Source: Candidatus Crickella equi
GTDB lineage: Bacteria; Bacillota; Clostridia; Peptostreptococcales; Anaerovoracaceae
Reading direction: 5' to 3'
NCBI GenBank assembly: GCA_018064755.1
Contig: JAGHUP010000006.1
Span: forward strand, 1 to 64,000
DNA: 64,000 bases
In this document: piece after piece, positions 26,389-36,368 of the stretch
Numbering within the stretch: the first letter of the stretch is position 1
How the letters are laid out: each line of letters opens with the position of its first letter
The notes under the pieces: generated by a model
Told to the model about the DNA's origin: nothing
What the model saw: the letters and a program-made list of their open reading frames with translations, nothing else
The model's database searches: none
Translations under genes and position numbers: made by a program

Positions 26389-27662
26389 TAGTAATCTCCT
26401 TCAATCTTCATAATATCAGCACCGATGCCTTTGAACTTTGCAACAAAGTCCTCATAGCCTCTCTCGATGTGATGTATTTCACTGATTTCTGTAGTTCCTG
26501 TCGCAGCAAGGCCTGCCAGCACCATAGCCGCACCGGCACGCAGGTCGGTAGCACGGACTTTGGCACCATGAAGCTGCTTGCCTCCAGGAATAACAGCCTC
26601 TCTGCTGTTCTCTGTTGTAATGTCAGCGCCCATTCTGTTCAGCTCGACAACATGCATGAATCGGTTCTCGAATACTGTCTCGCGAACCGTACTCTTGCCC
26701 TTAACAGTTGTCAGGAAAGCCATGAATGGTGACTGAATATCTGTAGGAAATCCTGGGTAAGGCAGAGTCTTGATATCTGTTGATACCAGCTCACCCTGGG
26801 TTGCATCTACAAGGATTCCGTTGTCTGTAATCTCAACTTCAACGCCACACTCCTTGAGCTTGGCAATGATAGGTCTAACATGACCCGGAAGAGCGTTCTT
26901 AACCAGCACTTTGCCTCTTGTAATGGCTGCTGCCAACATAAATGTTCCAGTCTCAATACGGTCAGGAATTACTTCGTGAATACAGCCAGACAGCTTCTCC
27001 ACGCCTTCAATTCTTACCATATCTGTTCCCGCATACTTAATCTTGGCGCCCATTTTGTTCAACAGGTTAGCAAGATCAATAATTTCCGGTTCCTTAGCTG
27101 CGTTCTCGATGATAGTTGTTCCCTTAGCCAGAGTTGCTGCCATAAGGATGTTCTCAGTTGCTCCTACGCTAGGGAAATCGAGGTAGATTGCATCACCTGT
27201 GAGTCCATCCGGGCCAGCGGTAATCTCAACTCTATCTTCGAATTCTTCAACAATGGCACCGAGCGCCTTAAATCCCTTTAAGTGCAGGTCAATAGGTCTC
27301 TTGCCGATAGTGCATCCACCTGGCATAGGCATTACTACCTTGCCACTTCTTGCCAGCATAGGTCCCATTGTGAAAATGGATGCTCTCATCTCCTGAACCA
27401 TCTCAGGGTCGCCCTCAACACTAGCAATCTCACTGGTAGTTACTTTGAGGCATCCAGCTACTGAATCATCAACAGTTGCTCCATAGTGAGTCAGCATATT
27501 CTTCATAACATTAACATCAGCAAGATCAGGGACTCCCTCAATTGTGCAAGTCTGATCTGTCATTAATGTTGCTGCCATCAGCGGAAGAACTGCATTCTTA
27601 GCACCGCTGATTGATACTTCACCGTGAAGTGGTCCGTTATTGTTTACCAGAATTTTAGCCAT
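26388..27662 (-). CDS. murA: UDP-N-acetylglucosamine 1-carboxyvinyltransferase
   Basis: 424 aa; GAKNAVLPLMAATL, MPGGCTIGKRPIDLH. Confidence 0.96.
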   Translation of the reverse strand: MAKILVNNNGPLHGEVSISGAKNAVLPLMAATLMTDQTCTIEGVPDLADVNVMKNMLTHYGATVDDSVAGCLKVTTSEIASVEGDPEMVQEMRASIFTMGPMLARSGKVVMPMPGGCTIGKRPIDLHLKGFKALGAIVEEFEDRVEITAGPDGLTGDAIYLDFPSVGATENILMAATLAKGTTIIENAAKEPEIIDLANLLNKMGAKIKYAGTDMVRIEGVEKLSGCIHEVIPDRIETGTFMLAAAITRGKVLVKNALPGHVRPIIAKLKECGVEVEITDNGILVDATQGELVSTDIKTLPYPGFPTDIQSPFMAFLTTVKGKSTVRETVFENRFMHVVELNRMGADITTENSREAVIPGGKQLHGAKVRATDLRAGAAMVLAGLAATGTTEISEIHHIERGYEDFVAKFKGIGADIMKIEGDY

Positions 27663-27688
27663 TAAACGTTCTCCAAACTAATATCTTT

Positions 27689-28165
27689 CTATTTATTTCT
27701 GAGCTTTCTAGCCATTTTGCTGGCTTTTCTGCTCTGCTTTGCTTCTTTTCTTGCTGCCTTTCTCAGTGCGGCAACTTCCTTCTTAGTCTTCTTGATTTCC
27801 TTCTTGGTCTTTCTCTTCTCAATCTTGTCCAGAACAGCTCCAACCTTGCCCTGTCCGAGCGGAGTGAACTTGCGAACAATCTGATTATAGTTAACAACAG
27901 CCAAAACAGCAGCTACGATGCAGATAGCTTTGTTAACGGTCGTAGCGTTTTCGACTAATGCATCAGCTGTATCCTGTACTGTAGCTTTGCATTCAGCAAC
28001 AGCATTGGTGCTGAAATCTACAAGATTCTGAGTGTGGCCAAGTGTAACCTTGAGATTCTTTAGGAATCCTAATGCTCCAATTGCAAGTCTGGCAAGAACT
28101 ACGAGGAATACCACCAGTTCTGCAATGAGGCAGATAACTAGAATCTGATTAATTGATAATGCCAT
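27689..28165 (-). CDS. hypothetical membrane protein with Lys-rich C-terminus
   Basis: 158 aa, N-terminal TM. Confidence 0.6.
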   Translation of the reverse strand: MALSINQILVICLIAELVVFLVVLARLAIGALGFLKNLKVTLGHTQNLVDFSTNAVAECKATVQDTADALVENATTVNKAICIVAAVLAVVNYNQIVRKFTPLGQGKVGAVLDKIEKRKTKKEIKKTKKEVAALRKAARKEAKQSRKASKMARKLRNK

Positions 28166-28177
28166 ATTCTTACCTCT

Positions 28178-28456
28178 CTACTTGCTTAGTTTCTTTTCGA
28201 TAACTTTCTTGGCAATGCCAACACCTGTGTCGACGTAGCCCTTAACCATTTCCTTCTTCTCATTAACACTTGAAGTAGCATGGCTAATCTTGCCCTTTGC
28301 CAGATCGATTGCAGAATTTCCGCCTTCAAGCATAGTATTAGCCATCTTAACTGTAGCGTTCAGACGTGCAATCAGAACGATTAGGAAGATAACCAGAACA
28401 ATCAGCGCAATGAGCAGAACTGAGATTAGTACAGCCTTGAGATTCATTGTAAGCAT
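28178..28456 (-). CDS. hypothetical single-TM protein
   Basis: 92 aa, N-terminal TM, adjacent to preceding membrane protein. Confidence 0.6.
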   Translation of the reverse strand: MLTMNLKAVLISVLLIALIVLVIFLIVLIARLNATVKMANTMLEGGNSAIDLAKGKISHATSSVNEKKEMVKGYVDTGVGIAKKVIEKKLSK

Positions 28457-28477
28457 AGCGTTTTCTCCTTTTTAACT

Positions 28478-29221
28478 TTATCTTTCATATAACGTATTAA
28501 TAACTTGTGTATAGTTGCCATCGGCTGTGTGAACAGCTATCTCAGGCAGTAGTTTGAGTTCCCTTCCGGCGCCCTTGATGCCATGAATGAGAACGATATT
28601 AGCAGCTTCTCCTGCTCTTGGAACAACCATCTGCATTTCTTTAGGTTCGATACCATTAGTTCTAAGAGCCTCGAATATGTCTACTAGCCTATCCGGTCTA
28701 TGAACCAGCCAGCAATCGCCACCCTTATCCAAGAGTTGTGACATAGCCACAGTCCAATCATTTATGTTTGCTGTAGTTTCATGTCTAGCGACATACTTGT
28801 CATCCAGCATGCAGGGTACTGCTGCAGACTGCTTAAAATATGGTGGATTGCTGACAACAGCATCGAACTTACCGTCAGGTAATTCAGCACCATATACCGC
28901 AAGATTCTTAATATCTATCTGAGAGAATCTAATTCTATCAGTCATGCCATTAAGTTCTGCGGCACGGCTCGCCCTATCTATAGCATTTTCTCTCTTCTCG
29001 TAGCCAACGACCATCGCATCTGGAACTTTGTGGCACACAATGAATCCAACAATACCGCTGCCGCTACCAAGATCAGCGACTTTAGCACCAACCTTCATGC
29101 CTCTAGCACCAGTCTCGCCAGCCGCAAACGCCGCCAGCAGCACAGAATCAACACCATATCCCAGGCCTTCATTCTGTATTACCTTAATATTCCCAAATCC
29201 AGTGTTATCAATTCTTTCCAC
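28478..29221 (-). CDS. tRNA1(Val) (adenine(37)-N6)-methyltransferase-like
   Basis: VADLGSGSGIVGF and VVSNPPYFK (NPPY motif). Confidence 0.85.
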   Translation of the reverse strand: MERIDNTGFGNIKVIQNEGLGYGVDSVLLAAFAAGETGARGMKVGAKVADLGSGSGIVGFIVCHKVPDAMVVGYEKRENAIDRASRAAELNGMTDRIRFSQIDIKNLAVYGAELPDGKFDAVVSNPPYFKQSAAVPCMLDDKYVARHETTANINDWTVAMSQLLDKGGDCWLVHRPDRLVDIFEALRTNGIEPKEMQMVVPRAGEAANIVLIHGIKGAGRELKLLPEIAVHTADGNYTQVINTLYER

Positions 29222-30135
29222 TAGAATTCTCTCATCAACTTCTCAAGCTCTCTGATTTCATCAGCATCAAGTTCTTCACTCTTATCCTGCTGCTGACCTT
29301 TCTTGCCCTTACGCTTGATTTCTTCCTTAGTATATGACTTGATTTCCTGTGAGAAGATTTCCTCACCAGTGTCAGTATCAATATCGATACCACGGCAATT
29401 AATCAGGCCATTGAAGTAGTCAACGTTAACAACCTTGGCAAGTCCGTCCGGAGTCTCAACTCTTTCGTTGTCGTTAGGCATGCCCTTTCGCAGTTCTTTG
29501 TAAGTCTTATCCTCAAAGTTCAGACAACACATCAATCTTCCACATGTTCCTGAGATCTTAGTCGGATTGAGTGAAAGATTCTGCTGCTTGGCCATCTTAA
29601 TGGAAACAGGCTGGAAATCATGCAGCCACTTGCTACAGCACAGCGGTCTTCCACAGATACCAATACCTCCGAGCATTTTGGCTTCATCTCTAACACCAAT
29701 CTGACGGAGCTCAATTCTATTCTTAAAGTAACCAGCCAGGTCCTTGGCCAGCTCTCTGAAATCAACTCTTCCATCTGCCGAGAAATAGAAAACAATCTTG
29801 CTGCCATCAATCATGAACTCAACATCGATTAATTTCATATCCAATTCATGTTTGGCAATCTTCTCAGCACATACCTTGAGCGCATCATCACGCTTTGCAA
29901 GGTTTTCTTCATAAGTGCGCAGGTCATCCTCTGTCGCTTTTCTCTCGACAGGCTTCAGTGCCGCAACGAGTTCCTCTTCATCAATCATTGAATTGGCAAT
30001 GAGAATATGACCCAGCTCCAGGCCTCTTGCAGTTTCAACGATAACCATATCGCCCTGCTCGAACTTCTGGCCAACTGGATCGAAATAATAAGTCTTACCC
30101 GACTTCATGAATCCTACGCCAACAATTTCTACCAT
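29221..30135 (-). CDS. ricT: PSP1/RicT (YaaT) family regulator
   Basis: GRPLCCSKWLHDFQPVSIKMAKQQNLSLNPTKISGTCGRLMCCLNFE. Confidence 0.92.
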   Translation of the reverse strand: MVEIVGVGFMKSGKTYYFDPVGQKFEQGDMVIVETARGLELGHILIANSMIDEEELVAALKPVERKATEDDLRTYEENLAKRDDALKVCAEKIAKHELDMKLIDVEFMIDGSKIVFYFSADGRVDFRELAKDLAGYFKNRIELRQIGVRDEAKMLGGIGICGRPLCCSKWLHDFQPVSIKMAKQQNLSLNPTKISGTCGRLMCCLNFEDKTYKELRKGMPNDNERVETPDGLAKVVNVDYFNGLINCRGIDIDTDTGEEIFSQEIKSYTKEEIKRKGKKGQQQDKSEELDADEIRELEKLMREF

Positions 30136-30144
30136 CTATACCTC

Positions 30145-30903
30145 CTAAGCAAGCTCTAGGAATAATCTCCTCAGGGCTTTGCCATATTGCATTCCTCTGT
30201 AAATATCCATGCGTGCAGTCTCTATCATATCAATAGCACGCACGTTGGATGCGTCCTCCAGCATCCTATCTCTATACTTGTCTTCCAGAATTCCAAGCAG
30301 CGCAACCGCTTCCTCGGTGGATTTAATCTTCTTGTCGACAGCACTCCTCCACTCGTAGAACTTTCCTTGGCCAAAACTTTCCGCAAGCTCGTTAATGTTC
30401 TCGCTTGCTGCAAGTTCCTCCTCGTCCAAGGTTTCCAGTCCTGTGAAGTCGCTAATCCTTACGACGTTACATCTCGATCTGACCGTACGCAACAGATTAT
30501 CCCTGTTAGCTGTTGCCAGAATGATTACTGCACCCTCCTCAGGCTCTTCAAGAGTCTTCAGGAGCTTGTTCTGAATCGACTCGCTCAGCAAATCTGCTTC
30601 ATCAATAACACCGATAATATGTCTGCCATATGAGCCCATTCCCAGACGTTCTATCATTGCTGCTGCATCTTCTACCTTGTAAGCAGTCTTGCCACTCTTC
30701 TCCATATGGATAACGTCCATGCTGGTTCCGGCATCTATCTGTCTACAAGAAGGACAGCAGTTGCAAGGTCTTAAATCAATATCCTCGCATTCACAATTAA
30801 GTCCCTTGATGAAGTCTGCTAACCAGTGATTTCTTGCCTCACCGGCCCTACCCTCAACGATGAATGCGTGTGCAGAGCTCGTCAAGATATCCGTAAATCT
30901 CAT
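30145..30903 (-). CDS. DNA polymerase III delta' subunit-like ATPase
   Basis: CNCCPSC zinc-module, VIDEADLLSESIQNKLLKTLEEPEEGAVIILAT. Confidence 0.88.
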   Translation of the reverse strand: MRFTDILTSSAHAFIVEGRAGEARNHWLADFIKGLNCECEDIDLRPCNCCPSCRQIDAGTSMDVIHMEKSGKTAYKVEDAAAMIERLGMGSYGRHIIGVIDEADLLSESIQNKLLKTLEEPEEGAVIILATANRDNLLRTVRSRCNVVRISDFTGLETLDEEELAASENINELAESFGQGKFYEWRSAVDKKIKSTEEAVALLGILEDKYRDRMLEDASNVRAIDMIETARMDIYRGMQYGKALRRLFLELA

Positions 30904-31492
30904 CCTTCATCTCCTCAATTGTTCTTGTAGCGTCAATTCTCTTAACCCTATCAGGTTCTGCTTCGCAGAGAGATCTATATCCGTCATATACTCTGTAGTG
31001 GAAATCCATCTTCTCTCGCTCAAGCCTATCTAGAGTCGAATCTTCACGTGTTCCGATTCTCTCTCTACCTGCCTCAGGATTGATATCCATCCAGAAAGTA
31101 ATATCTGGCATCAGTCCATCAACAGCATAAGAATTAACTATCTTAACCATATCTCCGAGCTCTCTACCATAAGTTTGATAAGCAATACTCGAATCTACAA
31201 ATCTATCGCATATTACTACCTCGCCTCTCTCTAAGGCAGGTCTGATGAATTCTCTAACAATCTGCGCTCTTGCAGCTGCATAGATCATCATCTCAGTAAC
31301 GCTCTCCATTCCACTGTTCTCAGGGTCGAGCAGGATCTCGCGCAGTTTCTCTCCAATTGAAGTTCCGCCAGGTTCGCGTGTGCGAACGCAGCTATATCCA
31401 CGCTCATTGAAATACTTTTCAATGTTATTCATCTGTGTCGACTTTCCGGCACCGTCTCCGCCTTCAAGTGAAATGAAAATTCCTTTAGTCAT
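30854..31492 (-). CDS. tmk: thymidylate kinase
   Basis: ISLEGGDGAGKSTQ, TREPGGTSIGEKLREILL, CDRFVDSSIAYQ. Confidence 0.96.
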   Translation of the reverse strand: MTKGIFISLEGGDGAGKSTQMNNIEKYFNERGYSCVRTREPGGTSIGEKLREILLDPENSGMESVTEMMIYAAARAQIVREFIRPALERGEVVICDRFVDSSIAYQTYGRELGDMVKIVNSYAVDGLMPDITFWMDINPEAGRERIGTREDSTLDRLEREKMDFHYRVYDGYRSLCEAEPDRVKRIDATRTIEEMKDEIYGYLDELCTRIHR

Positions 31493-31494
31493 AA

Positions 31495-31653
31495 TTACAT
31501 AAATGGACGATAATCGTCACGATTCATCTCTTGGCGTTTTTCTTCTCTGTTCAGCTTAACTGAATAATTTCTGGACTGATAGAAGAAGAAAGCGGCCGCA
31601 CCAATAACAGGCGCCGATAGCAATATTATCAGTAAGAGTTTAAATAGAATCAT
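31495..31653 (-). CDS. small single-TM protein (52 aa), not in ORF track
   Basis: MILFKLLLIILLSAPVIGAAAFFFYQSRNYSVKLNREEKRQEMNRDDYRPFM; starts 3 nt after the stop of the 31657..32565 gene. Confidence 0.55.
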   Translation of the reverse strand: MILFKLLLIILLSAPVIGAAAFFFYQSRNYSVKLNREEKRQEMNRDDYRPFM

Positions 31654-31656
31654 GAA

Positions 31657-32565
31657 TTATCCCCACAGGTTCATTGGATATACGCCAGTTGATTTAAGTT
31701 CAGCGAACTTCTTAACAACTTCCGGCTTGTCTTCCTTATATGTAACTCCGAACCACTTGTCCGAAGAAGTCAGAATCTCGTATGAACAAGTTCCTTCTGC
31801 AATCTGTTTGTTAATAGGGCTCTGAATGTAATACTCGCCCTTCATTGGATTGGTCTCAAGGATAACAGGTAATGATGCCTTGAACCCTGTCTCCAGAACC
31901 TTCATATACTCAGCCGAGAATCCCCAGAGATTCATCGACACTGGTGCGTCCATAGGAATCTCGATTTTGCTACCATCAGCCAAAGTGTCAGTCACTCTAC
32001 CATCCGGCTCCTGAGCAACCTTGAGGTGTTCGACAATATCTACCATCTTACCGTCCTCAGCCTTGCAAATGCCGCGAGAAACGGTTCCGTTCTCGGACAG
32101 GGTCTTGGAAATCTCGAATCCTACCATGCAGTTATGTGCTGAATCAGCCTTGGTTGTAAGGAACTCATAAATTTTCTTGAATCCCTCCTTGCCATAGTAG
32201 TCGTCAGCATTAATTACTGCAAATGGGGCATCGATGATGTTTCTTGCTGAAAGTACCGCCTGTCCAGTTCCGAAAGGCTTAGTTCTTCCTTCTGGAACGC
32301 TGAATCCTTCAGGCAGGTCATTCAGTTCCTGGAAAGCATAGTAAGTTGTGTATTTCTTACCAGCGCCATTTTCAATATGTTCTTTGAACACCTCTTCGAA
32401 GTCATGTTTGATGATAAAGCAAACTCTTCTAAAGCCTGCTTCGTAGGCATCGAAAAGGCTGAAATCCATAATGATGTCGCCTTGTTCAGTTATCTTGTCC
32501 AGCTGCTTGTTGCCACCATAACGGCTTCCCATACCCGCAGCCATAATTACCAGAATAGGTTCCAT
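31657..32565 (-). CDS. nucleotidyltransferase (sugar-1-phosphate NTP transferase-like)
   Basis: MAAGMGSRYGGNKQLDKI, INADDYYG. Confidence 0.85.
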   Translation of the reverse strand: MEPILVIMAAGMGSRYGGNKQLDKITEQGDIIMDFSLFDAYEAGFRRVCFIIKHDFEEVFKEHIENGAGKKYTTYYAFQELNDLPEGFSVPEGRTKPFGTGQAVLSARNIIDAPFAVINADDYYGKEGFKKIYEFLTTKADSAHNCMVGFEISKTLSENGTVSRGICKAEDGKMVDIVEHLKVAQEPDGRVTDTLADGSKIEIPMDAPVSMNLWGFSAEYMKVLETGFKASLPVILETNPMKGEYYIQSPINKQIAEGTCSYEILTSSDKWFGVTYKEDKPEVVKKFAELKSTGVYPMNLWG

Positions 32566-32582
32566 AATCTCTCCTATATCAC

Positions 32583-34250
32583 TTACATCTTAGCTGTGAT
32601 TCTTGCTCTAACTTTTTCTTCGCCCATAATCTGCTGAATTGCCCATACATCAGGTGACTGCGCACGTCCCATCAGTGCAATTCTGATTACTGTGCTGACA
32701 TGACCTACATGTCCCTTGTAATCATCAGGATTCTTCTTGAAGTCCTTAGGCTTAGCAGCATAGCCAAGCTCAACTGCGAGATCTCTAATCTTGCCAAACC
32801 ATGTTTCATTATCATCGGAGTGATCGTAGTTCTCGAGATATTTCGCAAGAATTGTCTTAGCGTCATCTGCTGCCTCAGCAGGATACTCATCTTCAATCTT
32901 GAATGACTCATCGAAGAAGTAGCTGATGAAGTCCATAATCTGTCTAGCGTATACTAGGTCAGCTCTTGGTCTTGCATCGTGTCTTCCGAGGTCCAGAATT
33001 TGCTCAAGTAGATCCATATCCTTGAATACATACCCGAACTCAGGTGCCCATGCATCTGACCAATCCTTCAGCCATGCTGCGATTTCTTTAGCCGGAATCT
33101 GAAGCATTGCTGTCTTGCTGACATCGTTCAGCTTGTCAAGATCGAAGAGTGCTCCGGATGAGCTCATCTTCTCTGTTGTGAACTCGAAGTCCTCAGCTGG
33201 TGCTTCTGGATTCTCAATTCTCCACTCTTCATAGTTAGAGTTAAGAATTGTGAGCAGATACTCTCTTACTGCTGCTGGATGGTAACCCTGACTACGATAG
33301 TAATCGAGTGAGAGTTCTGGGTCCTTTCTCTTGGATAGCTTTCTCTTGTTACCATCCTCACCAATCTTCATCAGCTGAGCTGTGTGGCAGTAGATAGGCA
33401 TATCCCATCCAAGGAAGTTAAAGAGTTCAATATGAATAGGCAGTGATGGCAGCCACTCTTCACCTCTTACAACGTGAGTTGTTCTCATCAGATGATCATC
33501 AACTACGTGTGCAAAATGATAAGTAGGGATGCCTGTCTGCTTGATAATAACCACATCCAGGAAGTTGTCTGGAACTGACAGCTCGCCTCTTACCGCATCA
33601 ACTACTGTATGTCTGCCAGTTTCCTCAGCACTCGCATTAGGAACACCTTGGCTCTTCATACGGATAACGAACGGTTCGCCAGCCTTGATTTTGGCCTCAA
33701 CCTCAGCAGCGATAGCCTCATCCTTGTCCCAGTCTCTATACTTGGACCAACCAGCGTAAATTCCCGGTGCAATCTTCTTAGCCTCCTGCTCCTCACGAAT
33801 AGCAGCAATCTCTTCCTCACTCAGGAAGCAAGGATAAGCCTTGCCCTCTTCGAGCAGTCTCTTGGCATAAGTTCTATAAATCTCGCCTCTGTGACTTTGA
33901 GTGTAGTCACCATAGCTACCGATATCTCCGTTTTCTGTAACACCTTCATCGAACTGGATTCCAAAGAATGCGAGAGATGTAATAATGGTCTCTACTGCAT
34001 TCTCAACAAAACGCTTGTCATCTGTATCCTCGATACGGAGGAAGAAAGTTCCGCCGCTCTGGTGTGCAAGACGTTCATCTACGAAAGCACCATAGAGATT
34101 GCCCAGATGAATGAAACCTGTTGGAGAAGGTCCAAGACGTGTTACTTTGGCACCCTCTGGCAGGTTTCTCTCAGGGAACATCTTCTCATAGTCCTCTGGT
34201 GTATGTGGAAATTCCGGATAAATTAAATTAGCGAGATCTGTGTAGTTCAT
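32583..34250 (-). CDS. gltX: glutamyl-tRNA synthetase
   Basis: RLGPSPTGFIHLGNLYGAF (HIGH-like), KRKLSKRKDPE (KMSKS-like). Confidence 0.94.
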   Translation of the reverse strand: MNYTDLANLIYPEFPHTPEDYEKMFPERNLPEGAKVTRLGPSPTGFIHLGNLYGAFVDERLAHQSGGTFFLRIEDTDDKRFVENAVETIITSLAFFGIQFDEGVTENGDIGSYGDYTQSHRGEIYRTYAKRLLEEGKAYPCFLSEEEIAAIREEQEAKKIAPGIYAGWSKYRDWDKDEAIAAEVEAKIKAGEPFVIRMKSQGVPNASAEETGRHTVVDAVRGELSVPDNFLDVVIIKQTGIPTYHFAHVVDDHLMRTTHVVRGEEWLPSLPIHIELFNFLGWDMPIYCHTAQLMKIGEDGNKRKLSKRKDPELSLDYYRSQGYHPAAVREYLLTILNSNYEEWRIENPEAPAEDFEFTTEKMSSSGALFDLDKLNDVSKTAMLQIPAKEIAAWLKDWSDAWAPEFGYVFKDMDLLEQILDLGRHDARPRADLVYARQIMDFISYFFDESFKIEDEYPAEAADDAKTILAKYLENYDHSDDNETWFGKIRDLAVELGYAAKPKDFKKNPDDYKGHVGHVSTVIRIALMGRAQSPDVWAIQQIMGEEKVRARITAKM

Positions 34251-34261
34251 TATTTCTCCTA

Positions 34262-34939
34262 TTAAACATGCTTGCTCTCAAGCTGCTTGATAACGATTTC
34301 TTCTTTATTCTTGTAAATGCTGTTAGCTGGAACAACGCCACGAACGCTGCTCAGCGGATATACGTTGGAGTTGCGTCCAATTACTGTTCCTGGGTTCAGC
34401 ACGCTGTTGCAACCTACTTCAACGAAGTCGCCCAACATTGCGCCGACCTTCTTGCGGCCTGTTTCGACTTGCTCGCTTCCGTTCTTGACAACGACCAAAG
34501 TTTTGTCGCTCTTGACATTGGAAGTTATTGAGCCTGCGCCCATATGAGACTTATAGCCAAGTACCGAGTCACCGACGTAGTTGTAATGTGGCACCTGAAC
34601 GCTATCGAATAGGATGACGTTCTTAAGTTCTGTTGAATTTCCAACTACAGTTCCCTTACCAACAATTGCGGATCCTCTAATGAAAGCGCACTGTCTTATC
34701 TCAGCACCATGATCAATGATGCAAGGTGAGCCGAGATATGCGCTATCGAACACTGTTGCATCCTTAGCAACCCATACGCCTTCTGCAGGATTATCGAACT
34801 CATCTGTAGGAAGTGTTGGACCCAGCTCCAGGATATACTCCTTAATTCCATCCAGTACTTCCCATGGATAATCCTTGCCGTCGAATAATGGAGCTGCAAT
34901 TGTCTTCTCTAAATCATAAAGATCTTTTATTTTATACAT
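34262..34939 (-). CDS. left-handed beta-helix protein, GlmU C-terminal-like
   Basis: 225 aa; hexapeptide repeats, YVGDSVLGYKSHMGAGSITSNVKSD. Confidence 0.75.
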   Translation of the reverse strand: MYKIKDLYDLEKTIAAPLFDGKDYPWEVLDGIKEYILELGPTLPTDEFDNPAEGVWVAKDATVFDSAYLGSPCIIDHGAEIRQCAFIRGSAIVGKGTVVGNSTELKNVILFDSVQVPHYNYVGDSVLGYKSHMGAGSITSNVKSDKTLVVVKNGSEQVETGRKKVGAMLGDFVEVGCNSVLNPGTVIGRNSNVYPLSSVRGVVPANSIYKNKEEIVIKQLESKHV

Positions 34940-34952
34940 AAATGTTCCTTTC

Positions 34953-35005
34953 AGCCCGTTCCTAAAGGGTACATTTTTAAAAAATGTACCCTTTAGGAAC
35001 GGGCT
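34953..35005. repeat. 53-nt perfect palindrome (26-bp arms, 1-nt centre), repeat family 2
   Basis: AGCCCGTTCCTAAAGGGTACATTTTT-A-AAAAATGTACCCTTTAGGAACGGGCT. Confidence 0.9.
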
Positions 35006-35015
35006 CGATGGTGCA

Positions 35016-36368
35016 TTATTTGATTTTAATTAGTTTACCTGCGTCCTTCATTGCTGCGATAATTGCATCAACTTTTTCTTCGCAGAGTTCATATGTTGTA
35101 GCTTCAGACATTACTCTGAGCAGTGGCTCTGTTCCGCTCTTACGGAGCAGGATACGTCCATCCTCGCCTAGCTCTTCTTCAGCCTTCTTAACTGCAGCCT
35201 GGACTTCAGGGCAATTAAGTGTCTCGTCCTTGTCAGTTACAACAACATTCTTTAATACCTGTGGGTACATAATCATTGGTTCAGCAAGCTTGGACAGAGG
35301 CTGCTTGGTCTCAGTCATTGCTTCCATAACCATGATGGCTGTCAGGATACCATCTCCAGTATTAGCATGACGTCCGAAGATAATGTGTCCAGACTGTTCA
35401 CCGCCAAGAATGTGATCATTAGCTCTCATATTCTCAGCAACATACTTGTCACCAACTGCGGTCTTCTCATAACCGATACCCAGTTCATCAAGGGCTTTGT
35501 AAAGACCCATGTTGGACATTACTGTTGTAACAACTTTGGAGTCTCCCAGAGTTCCCTTCTGCTTCATGTATGCAGCGCAGAGATACATAATATGATCTCC
35601 ATTAATAACGTTGCCATTCTCATCAACTGCGATACATCTATCCGCATCACCGTCAAATGCAAAACCAACATCGAGGTGGTGTTCCTTAACGTGCTTAACG
35701 AGGTTGTCGATATGTGTTGAACCGCAATCTACGTTAACGTTAAGTCCATCAGGAGTATTGCCGATAACGAATGTATCTGCTCCAAGAGCATCGAATACGC
35801 TCTTGGCCATCTGCCATGAACTGCCGTTAGCGCAGTCAAGTCCAACTCTATATCTCTTATATGAGCGTGTTGCAAGTGAAATCAGATATCCAATATATCT
35901 GTTACGACCTGCAGCATAATCCTCTGTATAACCAATTTCATCGCCATATGCATATGGGAGATTGTCATTACTATCGAGGTAATCCTCGAGTTCAAGAAGC
36001 ATTGACTCTTCCATCTTGTCGCCCTGGGAATTAATCAGCTTGATGCCGTTGTCCTGGAAAGGATTGTGGCTAGCAGTAATCATAATTCCACAGTCAAAAT
36101 CATCTGACTTAGTGATATATGAAACGCTTGGTGTAGTAGTTACATGCATGATATGTGCATCTGCTCCTGATGCTGTAAGGCCTGCGCAAAGTGCAGATTC
36201 AAACATATAACTGGAACGACGCGTATCCTTACCGATAACTACCTTAGGTCTATATCCATCTTTCTTGAAATAGTGTCCAACGAATCTGCCGATTTTAAAC
36301 GCATGGTCAACTGTTAAGTTGCAGTTAGCCTCGCCACGGAATCCGTCTGTACCAAAATATTTGCCCAT
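35016..36368 (-). CDS. glmM: phosphoglucosamine mutase
   Basis: YFGTDGFRGEAN, MITASHNPFQDNGIKL, DGDADRC, RKSGTEPLLRVM. Confidence 0.93.
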   Translation of the reverse strand: MGKYFGTDGFRGEANCNLTVDHAFKIGRFVGHYFKKDGYRPKVVIGKDTRRSSYMFESALCAGLTASGADAHIMHVTTTPSVSYITKSDDFDCGIMITASHNPFQDNGIKLINSQGDKMEESMLLELEDYLDSNDNLPYAYGDEIGYTEDYAAGRNRYIGYLISLATRSYKRYRVGLDCANGSSWQMAKSVFDALGADTFVIGNTPDGLNVNVDCGSTHIDNLVKHVKEHHLDVGFAFDGDADRCIAVDENGNVINGDHIMYLCAAYMKQKGTLGDSKVVTTVMSNMGLYKALDELGIGYEKTAVGDKYVAENMRANDHILGGEQSGHIIFGRHANTGDGILTAIMVMEAMTETKQPLSKLAEPMIMYPQVLKNVVVTDKDETLNCPEVQAAVKKAEEELGEDGRILLRKSGTEPLLRVMSEATTYELCEEKVDAIIAAMKDAGKLIKIK

